From Buchananella felis (lineage in GTDB: Bacteria; Actinomycetota; Actinomycetes; Actinomycetales; Actinomycetaceae), in the NCBI RefSeq assembly GCF_041380015.1, contig NZ_CP159978.1: a DNA stretch of 64,000 nucleotides; one strand, written 5' to 3'. The notes beneath the pieces were generated by a model that was not told where the DNA came from, did not search any database, and saw nothing but the letters and a program-made list of their open reading frames with translations. The first letter of the stretch is position 1, and the number at the start of each line of letters is the position of its first letter. A program made the position numbers and the translations under genes. Positions 50,636-57,095 of the stretch are shown piece by piece.

Positions 50636-50784
50636 ACTGGCCCTGGGGAGCGGAGGCGGGGGAGGAGTTCCGCGCTATCAACGGACTGGACAGCTCTGGC
50701 CCCGGGGAGCGCAGGCGGGGACACTTCAGCGTTGCCCCTGCCCGGCTGGTTACCTGTCTGGCCCCGGGGAGCGCAGGCGGGGAC
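50636..50784. repeat. CRISPR-like cluster of three 28-base direct repeats
   Basis: Copies start at 50636, 50695 and 50757. The last two are identical over 28 bases (begin TCTGGCCCCGGGGAGC, end GCAGGCGGGGAC); the first has about five changes. The intervening 31 and 34 bases are unrelated to each other. Repeat and spacer sizes are CRISPR-like, and one end repeat is degenerate, but there are only three copies, no cas gene and uneven spacing. Confidence 0.4.
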
Positions 50785-51060
50785 TGCGGGTTCTGCCCCG
50801 AAAGCCTCAGCCAGGCCGGCGGCATTCGGCGCGTGCGCGGGAAACCTCACCCCGCGCGAGGAACCTTAGCCCGCCCGATCCGCTTCCTTGCCTCTCTACA
50901 GGGAAACGCCACACGAGCCTCGCGACACCGGTCCTCTTCTTCCGCGTGTCAGTGGCGAACTCTGCGGGGCTCGTTGGTGTTGGGCGGGCCGATCGCGCGC
51001 GCCGCGCCTGATCGCTTTGGTCTCATCCGTCGCGGGGCGGCGGGTGGCTTGCGGCCCGGG

Positions 51061-51240
51061 GCTTGCACAAGCGGTTGAGCCTTTGTTGCAGCTCTTGGGC
51101 CCTTGTTGTTCCTCTTGCGCCTTTGTGCAACCTATTGAGGCGTTAACCGGCCCCGTAGCGCTACAAGAGGTGCAAGAAAGCCACAAGCGCTACAACAAGG
51201 GCCAAACAGGAACCATAAAGGCGCAACCGTTTGCGCAACG
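51061..51240. repeat. 180-base imperfect palindrome built of 21-base units
   Basis: The left half (51061-51141) contains three direct 20-21-base units starting near 51080, 51101 and 51121, of the form CCTTTGTTGCACCTCTTGNGC, preceded by a related outer block. The right half carries the same units in inverted order. The best 48-base arms (51098-51145 and 51157-51204) pair at 35 of 48 positions, starting with 12 matches in a row. No protein frame is credible. Confidence 0.7.
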
Positions 51241-51616
51241 ACCACCGGCACGGCACGCAACCACCGGCCCGACACGCGCCGGCCAAGAGCCCACAACCAG
51301 CTCCCACCGGCCCGGCACGCGCCGACCAGGAGCCCACGGCACGCTCCCGCCGGCCAGGAGCCCGCAGCCCGCGTCCCTACGTGCTCCCGAGTAGGCGCTC
51401 GCGCATGCCTTCCACCACCTGGCCGGTGTACTGGCGCTGTTCCCGCTCCCACTCAACACCGCCACCGCTCCACCAGGACGGCGCCCCCAAGACGGCCCCA
51501 GTGGCGAGCCACCAGCGATCCCAACAGCACAGGCACCACGGAGGCAACGGAGCGGCTACCACGCGCGAAGACCACCCTCACCCCAGCAACACCCTCACCT
51601 GTAAGGAGCCGGAAAA
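51241..51616. other. Low-complexity gene-free stretch
   Basis: Degenerate repeats of the form CGCCGGCCAGGAGCCCRC run to about 51375. A minus-strand frame at 51377-51562 ends EWEREQRQYTGQVVEGMRER plus LLGST, which reads like the end of a real protein, but it has no start signal or recognisable family. It may be a decayed gene. Confidence 0.5.
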
Positions 51617-52576
51617 TCAGTCGTAGGGACCAAGAAACCGCTCTCCATTGAAGTGCAACATGTGAGTTGGCTCATCGGCGAACCAAACCTCAGATTCCCA
51701 CGCAATCTTATCGGCGTAACGCCGGTACACCGCACGGCTTGGAAAACACGACACAAAAACAAGGCCAGCTGCCGCGTTGACAAAAAGTTCTTCCAGTTCC
51801 CGCTTTCGCTTTGCATCGACGGGGCCATGAGATATCACAGCCTCCATCAAAAGAAGCCACCCTCTATCCGGGAGATACACAACTAGATCGGGCATCTTGC
51901 CGTGCCGGTCAATGTCAACACCTAGAGCTTTAAGATCATTCTGCGCGAATATAGCCCACTTACTGTCCGCATCCCCAACATATAGCACCACACCTCCCGG
52001 GGCATAGCGAGGACAGAACTCTTCCACCATTGACCTAATAAGTTCGTTCTGCCCACCAGGCGATAGAGCAACTAAATCTCCATCCGGAAGCGCGACGGGG
52101 ATCTTTTCCATCTCTCGCTCGGCGGCATAAAGCGCTATCAGCCCAGGCCGCTCAACAAGATAGTCCCGAAGGCGACTCTGCCAAGCATCGCTACCGTAGC
52201 TTGCCAACAGGGTTCTTACTGGCATGGACAGACTGTAGTTCCAATAAGGAGAGTTCACTGGACGCTGCGGATCATCCACATTCTGCACAACAATTCCAGC
52301 TTCCACAAACTGATGAAGCGTGAATCGGCGCACAGTTTCTCGAGTATTGGGGGCGTACTCCCTAGCAAATTTATCGCGCATGAAGTCCATGATGGCGCGA
52401 GTACCTAAGAGGGGACTTTCTACCTCGGCCCAGGACATGCCGGGCGAGAGATTTGACAGCGCGAGGAGCACCAACGCAGAACGTTCATTGCTGCGTTCTC
52501 TATCCATGCCTAGTAGCTCTAGAATATGTCGAGCATCCTCCACAAGGTCGTACGCCTGACCGGACAACTGATTCAT
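51617..52576 (-). CDS. Type II restriction endonuclease, BsuBI/PstI family
   Basis: A 319-residue endonuclease of the BsuBI/PstI family, whose known members cut CTGCAG. An N-terminal helical domain (about 1-150) is followed by the nuclease region: VVLYVGDADSKWAIF near 197-210, KMPDLVVYL near 227-235, and WLLLMEAVISHGPVDAKRKREL near 240-260. The last two segments supply the PD...E-x-K style catalytic residues. GC content is far below the flanks. ATG 52576 overlaps the methyltransferase TGA as ATGA, so translation follows the protective enzyme. CTGCAG occurs in the window (for example 1769-1774), consistent with host methylation. Confidence 0.9.
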   Translation of the reverse strand: MNQLSGQAYDLVEDARHILELLGMDRERSNERSALVLLALSNLSPGMSWAEVESPLLGTRAIMDFMRDKFAREYAPNTRETVRRFTLHQFVEAGIVVQNVDDPQRPVNSPYWNYSLSMPVRTLLASYGSDAWQSRLRDYLVERPGLIALYAAEREMEKIPVALPDGDLVALSPGGQNELIRSMVEEFCPRYAPGGVVLYVGDADSKWAIFAQNDLKALGVDIDRHGKMPDLVVYLPDRGWLLLMEAVISHGPVDAKRKRELEELFVNAAAGLVFVSCFPSRAVYRRYADKIAWESEVWFADEPTHMLHFNGERFLGPYD

Positions 52577-54054
52577 GCAACCTTCACCCCACCCTCTAAG
52601 TTGCGCTCGCTCCCTTCGACTTCTTCGGGCATGCACCCCATCGCAAGCAGGTCTTCCCTGCCGGGAAAACGCAAACATCTCAAATCTGTAGCATTAACCT
52701 GGGTATGCCCAGAAAAAGTTCTAAAGAACTTGTCGATGGTGGCGGAGTTTAGCCACGCACAGATCCCCAGGGCTAGGTCTTTTGTCAACCCAGCACCGCC
52801 ACAATGAAGAACATTGAGATGATTTTCAAAAGCGATTTCTCCAGGAAAGTCATCCGGAGAGAGAACTGATGCCACAATGCGCCGCTTCTCTTCCTTTGAG
52901 CTAAACCTTTTGACCAAGACATACCACCCAGCAGGGAAAAGCATTGCGCGCTCTTTCGCACCAACAGGAACAAACCACTGCGGCTTGCGAATGTCACTGG
53001 GCCACGAGACGCCACCGGACTTGAGATTGCCAGGATACAAAAGAGGAACTGCCCCCGACCGCTCAACGGTACTCAGCGCCTGTCTGGATCGATAGTCTAC
53101 GACTCGCCCAGTCGACACCTGCACACCTAAGTCGCTGAGCACGCACGGCTGTGAGAGAACCGTTGCAACTGCGGCGTTGTCTGAGTTCTCTGCAGCAATC
53201 CTGATGAATCGATGGGTGTCACTCGGCATAACTACAGACGTGTAGGGGACGGTCTTAGACTCAATTTCTCCCAGATGGTCCTTACTTGCAGACAACTGCA
53301 CGTTGGACGCGTCCCCACCCCGCCTCGCTACGAAGACCACGTTTTCTTGCAAAACCCCTGTGTCCGAGAAGACAGATGACCTAGAATCAAAAACGTGAAT
53401 ACGCTCCAGGGCAACATGCTCTAGAAAATGGCGCCGGAATGCCTCAAAGTACGGACCATTGAAAAAGGACCTTGGCGTGATCGCAACAAGCTGTCCACCT
53501 TGCTTCAACGCAGCTATGCCGATTACGAGGAATGCCGCATATAGATTGGGAACATCCACGCCGCTTTGCTTCAACGCAAGCCTATGACTACTTTTTGCCG
53601 CAAGCTTGCCATATGGCGGGTTTTGTATTACCAAGTCGAACGTACCGTCTATGTCTATTTTTGGAGCGATGCCTGTTGAATCCAAAATGAAGTCTGCCTT
53701 GAGTACGGTTGTTTGCACTCTTCCAGCCGAGGCTTGTTCGCAGGCCGCCATCGTGGCACGAAGGTGGGGAATCACGCACGGATCTCGCTCGATGGCGACC
53801 ACTTCAACGGTTACATCGGGACGCTCAACTAGGACACGGTGCACAAACGCGGCTGTGAGAGCACCAGAGCCCGCGCCTGGGTCTAACAGCCGGAGATGTC
53901 CTGTGATAGGTAAGGCGGGGAAGCCAGCGATCAACTGGGCGGCGGAAACCGGGGTGAAGAACTGTCCCAAGGCCCCCTGCGTAGTTGAATCGATGCGTGC
54001 GAGGGCCGCTGCCCGCTCACGCTCAGCTACATCTAAGACGTCACTGACGAACAT
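52573..54054 (-). CDS. Type II N6-adenine DNA methyltransferase (partner of the BsuBI/PstI endonuclease)
   Basis: A 493-residue gamma-class amino-methyltransferase. The leader LGQFFTP (29-35) and SAM motif LLDPGAGSGALTAAF (about 56-70) precede the catalytic NPPY at 145-148 (DLVIQNPPYGK). The C-terminal half (from about 290, VLSDLGVQVSTGRVVDYRS) is a target-recognition domain like those of M.PstI and M.BsuBI, which methylate the A of CTGCAG. It is the first gene of the pair, so protection precedes cutting. No controller (C) protein is visible upstream. GC content and codon use differ from flanking genes, a mark of transfer. Confidence 0.92.
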   Translation of the reverse strand: MFVSDVLDVAERERAAALARIDSTTQGALGQFFTPVSAAQLIAGFPALPITGHLRLLDPGAGSGALTAAFVHRVLVERPDVTVEVVAIERDPCVIPHLRATMAACEQASAGRVQTTVLKADFILDSTGIAPKIDIDGTFDLVIQNPPYGKLAAKSSHRLALKQSGVDVPNLYAAFLVIGIAALKQGGQLVAITPRSFFNGPYFEAFRRHFLEHVALERIHVFDSRSSVFSDTGVLQENVVFVARRGGDASNVQLSASKDHLGEIESKTVPYTSVVMPSDTHRFIRIAAENSDNAAVATVLSQPCVLSDLGVQVSTGRVVDYRSRQALSTVERSGAVPLLYPGNLKSGGVSWPSDIRKPQWFVPVGAKERAMLFPAGWYVLVKRFSSKEEKRRIVASVLSPDDFPGEIAFENHLNVLHCGGAGLTKDLALGICAWLNSATIDKFFRTFSGHTQVNATDLRCLRFPGREDLLAMGCMPEEVEGSERNLEGGVKVA

Positions 54055-54227
54055 TCATCAATCGTATCTAGCGGCACTAACAACTCAAGTTCAGCTCTCG
54101 GACCTCCGGCAGCCCGGCTGCCCGCGCCCGTTCAGGCATTGCCTCGCTACAACCGCGACGCTGTTAGCAGGTTCACGCAGAACACATCCATTGTCACCAC
54201 CGTCGGGCCGGCGGGGCTTGTCTGCTG

Positions 54228-54443
54228 TCACTTGCGGGCCCTGCCCCGGTGGGCCCACTTCGCGTCGGGCCGCTCTAGCGCGTCACACAGGGCGTGCCAC
54301 ACCTCCAGCGGCTCCGCCCCCGCCTCCAACGCCTGCGCCGCCGTGGCCCCAAAGCCCGGCAGGTGCACGTCCTGGGCGTAAGAGGGCCCCAGCACGTCCC
54401 CGAAAGTCAGCGCCAACGCCGCCCGGAACTCGCTCTGCTTCAA
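54228..54443 (-). CDS. DUF3046 protein
   Basis: This short conserved actinobacterial protein lies between clgR and recA in many genomes; its function is unknown. The family pattern is clear: LKQSEFRAALALTFGDVLGP, then ALEAGAEPLEVWHALCDALE and RPDAKW. TTG 54443 was chosen because it starts at the conserved N-terminus and has GGGAAAGGGCGGGG upstream. The final residues (GRARK) differ from those encoded by the remnant at 50116 (GAVNRRR). They were probably supplied by the inserted island. Its 3' end contains the right 81-base repeat. Confidence 0.85.
   Translation of the reverse strand: MKQSEFRAALALTFGDVLGPSYAQDVHLPGFGATAAQALEAGAEPLEVWHALCDALERPDAKWAHRGRARK
54243..54323. repeat. 81-base direct repeat, right copy (island boundary)
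   Basis: Matches 50137-50217 at 80 of 81 positions and lies within the DUF3046 gene. Confidence 0.95.
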
Positions 54444-54459
54444 AACCCCGCCCTTTCCC

Positions 54460-54505
54460 AAAACAAAAGCCTGCGGGCCACGAGACTATCTCGTGGCCCG
54501 CAGGC
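54460..54505 (-). terminator. clgR terminator
   Basis: A 17-base stem (54469-54485 with 54489-54505) and three-base loop are followed on the minus strand by CTTTTGTTTTGGG. It ends about 17 bases before the DUF3046 start codon, so DUF3046 needs its own promoter or read-through. Confidence 0.85.
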
Positions 54506-54522
54506 GCGTCGCCCGCCCAAGC

Positions 54523-54957
54523 TCAGCTGAAACGAGCAACCTCAGGCATGAATGCATCCGGCACGGTGTCAGGAACCTGCACGCCCTCGATCGCGGCGAT
54601 CCGGTCGCTCACCTCGCGCAGCAGCAGGGACAGCGGCACCCCCAGCGCCACGCAGATCGCGCCGAGCAGCTCGGAGGAAGCCTCCTTCTGCCCGCGCTCC
54701 ACCTCGCTGAGGTAGCCCAGCGACACGCGCGCGTCCGCAGAAACCTCCCGCAGGGTCCGGCCCTGCTTCAGGCGCAGATCGCGCAGCACGTCGCCGATCT
54801 CGCTGCGAAGGATCGGGGTCGCGGCCGCCGAAGCTGGAGTCTGATTCACAGGCCTACCGTACCTTGCCGCCGCAGGGGTAGCCATCGGCGTCCGTCCCGT
54901 CAGACGGCGCTGAACGTTGCTGGAGCCAGAGGACATCGGAGCACTGTTCGTGTTCAT
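54523..54957 (-). CDS. clgR: ClgR-like helix-turn-helix transcriptional regulator
   Basis: ClgR activates clp protease genes and other stress genes in actinobacteria. The Cro/C1-type helix-turn-helix is nearly canonical: EIGDVLRDLRLKQGRTLREV then SADARVSLGYLSEVERGQKE and ASSELLGAICVALGVPLSLLL (about 52-113). A low-complexity N-terminus of about 50 residues precedes it. The C-terminus is short and does not show the usual Ala-Ala degradation tail. TAAGGT lies seven bases before ATG 54957, so it is probably leaderless. Confidence 0.9.
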   Translation of the reverse strand: MNTNSAPMSSGSSNVQRRLTGRTPMATPAAARYGRPVNQTPASAAATPILRSEIGDVLRDLRLKQGRTLREVSADARVSLGYLSEVERGQKEASSELLGAICVALGVPLSLLLREVSDRIAAIEGVQVPDTVPDAFMPEVARFS

Positions 54958-54964
54958 GAGTCCA

Positions 54965-54970
54965 ACCTTA
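54965..54970 (-). promoter_or_regulatory. -10 element for clgR (leaderless)
   Basis: TAAGGT on the minus strand ends seven bases before ATG 54957. There is no ribosome site. Confidence 0.5.
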
Positions 54971-55087
54971 CCGACGTTATATGAGTGTTGGCTGAATACC
55001 CACAGGCGCGCGCTGCGGCCGCCGCCCGCCGCGAGGTCCCGCTGCGACGTCGGCCACCCCGCCCCGACCGGGCGAAAATCGGCCCGT

Positions 55088-55672
55088 TCACGCAGCGCGG
55101 CGCCCGCGCGCAGACCGCACGGCGGCCACCACGTACTGCCCGCCGCTCCACAGGGTCAGCGCCACCGCCACCACAATCAGGGCGCGCGTCAACCACGCCA
55201 TCCCCACCACCGCGCCGGGCGCGGCGAACGTGGACCACGGCACCAGCAGGAAGGTGATGAAACCCAGCTGACAGACCGTCTTGAGCTTGCCCATCCAGGA
55301 GGCGGCGATCACCTCCACCCTCGCCAGGAATAGGCGCATCAACGTGATCCCCAGCTCCCGCACGATGATCACCGGGGCCACCCACCACCACAGGCTGCCC
55401 TCCCACGTCAGCAGCACCAGGGCGCCGATCACCAGCGCCTTGTCCGCGATCGGGTCCGCCAGCTTGCCGAAGTTGGTGATCCAGTTGTAGCGGCGCGCCA
55501 GGTAGCCATCCGCCATGTCGGTGAAAGCGGCCACCACGAACACCGCCACCGCCCACCAGCGCGCCTGCGTCGTGCCCACCAGGAACAGCCACACGAACAC
55601 CGGCACCATCACCAGCCTGGCCATCGTCATCAGGTTGGCGGGGTTCCACATTGAAACTGGGCGGGAAGTCAT
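55088..55672 (-). CDS. pgsA: CDP-diacylglycerol--glycerol-3-phosphate 3-phosphatidyltransferase
   Basis: PgsA makes phosphatidylglycerol phosphate at the membrane. The CDP-alcohol phosphatidyltransferase signature DG-x2-AR-x8-G-x3-D-x3-D is present (DMADGYLARRYNWITNFGKL then ADPIADK). About five or six membrane helices are predicted in 195 residues. Related enzymes differ in acceptor, but position upstream of clgR and recA favours PgsA. ATG 55672 fits the start MTSRPVSMWNPANLMT and lies six bases after a TATCGT -10. Confidence 0.92.
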   Translation of the reverse strand: MTSRPVSMWNPANLMTMARLVMVPVFVWLFLVGTTQARWWAVAVFVVAAFTDMADGYLARRYNWITNFGKLADPIADKALVIGALVLLTWEGSLWWWVAPVIIVRELGITLMRLFLARVEVIAASWMGKLKTVCQLGFITFLLVPWSTFAAPGAVVGMAWLTRALIVVAVALTLWSGGQYVVAAVRSARGRRAA

Positions 55673-55678
55673 GCAGCC

Positions 55679-55684
55679 ACGATA
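55679..55684 (-). promoter_or_regulatory. -10 element for pgsA (leaderless)
   Basis: TATCGT on the minus strand ends six bases before ATG 55672. Confidence 0.55.
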
Positions 55685-55787
55685 GCGCGCCGCCACACAC
55701 CGGATTACCACTCCACGGTGGGGCGCGCCACCAAAGCGAGGGGCGAGCCCCTACCGTTGGCCTGTACACCCCCGATTAGGAGGATCA

Positions 55788-57075
55788 ATGACCAGCTCTC
55801 GCGGCCGGCTCGCGCAGACCATCGCCATCGGCGTCGTGGCAGGACTAGCGATCGGCACCGGCCTGACCTTCGCCCTGCAGGGAATGCTGGGCGAGGGGCC
55901 GCTGCCCCCCTAGCGCGGCGCCCAGCACTGCGGCCCCCTCCTCCGCCGCTCAGGGGACGACGACGCCCGCCCCCGCCGCCGCCACCAGTACCGCCCCCTC
56001 ACCAACCGCGCAGAGCGTGAGCTTCACGATCGGCTACGCCGGGGACGTGCTCACCCACATGCCGGTCTACGACAGCGCCCCAGACGGCGACCTCAGCGGC
56101 ATCATGGCCCCCTTCGCGGCGTGGACGGCCGGGGTGGACCTGGCGCTGTGCGGGCTGGAGGTGCCGCAGAGCCCACCGGGCTGGGAGGTGAGCGGCTACC
56201 CCATGTTCGGCATGGACCCCGACGTGATCCCGAGCCTGAAGAGCGCCGGGTGGGACGGGTGCGCCACGGCCTCCAACCACTCCCTGGACCGGGGCTGGGA
56301 AGGGGTGGTCACCACCCTGGACGCCACGGACGCCGCCGGGCTCGGTGCCGCCGGCACCGGGCGCAGCGAGGCCGAGGCCGCCGCGCCCCAGCTCTACCAG
56401 CTGGAGCGCGGCGGGCGCACCGTCACGGTCGCCCAGTTCTCCTCCACCTACGGCACCAACGGCATCCCCCTGCCGGAGCAGGCGCCGTGGTCCGTGGTGC
56501 TCAACGACACGGCCACCATGGCGGAGCGGGCCCGCGCGGCCCGCGCCGCCGGCGCCGACGTGGTGGTGCTGCAGATCCAGTGGGGCGCCGAGTACGTCAG
56601 CGAACCCACCCCGGAGCAGCGCGCGGAGGCCCAGGCCCTGGCCGAGACCGGGCAGTTCGACGCGATCTTCGGCAACCACGTGCACGTGCCCCAACCCATC
56701 GAGAAGGTGGGTAACACCTGGATCTCCTACGGCAGCGGCAACTACATCTCCAACCAGACCCCGGAGTGCTGCGCGCCGCTCTCCCCCGTCGGGCTCTTCC
56801 CGGTGCTGGAGGTGACGCTGCCCGCCGGCGGCGGCCCGGCCCAGACCAACATGACCTGGACGGCGCACACCACCGACACCGACGGCGGTCACCGCGTGCA
56901 CCCGCTGCCGCAGCTGGCCGCCGGGGAACGCCCGGAGGGCCTGACCCTCTCCGAGGGGCAGATTCAGGCCCGCTGGGAGGGGCTGCTGGAGGTCATGGGC
57001 GGTGACGCGCTGCTGCGCACCGAGCCCTACACCCCCACTGGGCCGGCCCCAACGCCGCTGCCGCGCCCGCGCTGA
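55788..57075 (+). CDS. CapA-family poly-gamma-glutamate-type metallophosphatase, split by a +1 frameshift in a C tract
   Basis: A first frame from ATG 55788 (AGGAGG upstream) encodes 41 residues: a basic start and one membrane or signal helix, ending LPP then TAG at 55911. The rest continues one base out of phase. Without one C of the C6 run at 55905-55910 the frame reads LPPSAAPSTAAPSS, a Thr/Pro/Ala linker, and then the CapA domain. Motifs are GYAGDVLTHMP, SNHSLDRGWEG, IQWGAEYVSEPT and GNHVHVPQPIEKV. The domain is complete to 57075. Alone, it could only start at GTG 56017, without a signal or ribosome site. Phase variation, programmed +1 shifting, decay or sequence error are possible. Known relatives act at the cell surface in capsule polymer synthesis. 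Confidence 0.75.
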
Positions 57076-57095
57076 GCGAGCGTGGGCGGCGGGGG

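Larger units (their letters stand above)
50218..54242. mobile_element. 4-kb genomic island carrying a PstI/BsuBI-type restriction-modification system
   Basis: The segment is bounded by 81-base direct repeats and interrupts the conserved actinobacterial DUF3046-recA order. Its two genes have clearly lower GC and different codon use than all flanking genes. The left 1.4 kb (50231-51616) has no credible gene and holds a dispersed repeat, a CRISPR-like cluster and a long palindrome. No integrase or transposase is encoded, so it is either an immobile remnant or moved in trans or by recombination. Confidence 0.75.

Noticed and set aside
50226..51452. Several 60-260-codon frames in the left part of the island
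   Set aside because: They are Arg/Pro/Ala/Gly-rich, follow the repeat structure rather than codon bias, and lack start signals; no integrase or transposase motif was found in any frame.
51377..51562. Minus-strand frame ending EWEREQRQYTGQVVEGMRER plus LLGST
   Set aside because: The end looks protein-like, but the rest is not, there is no start signal, and no family was recognised; noted only as possible gene debris.
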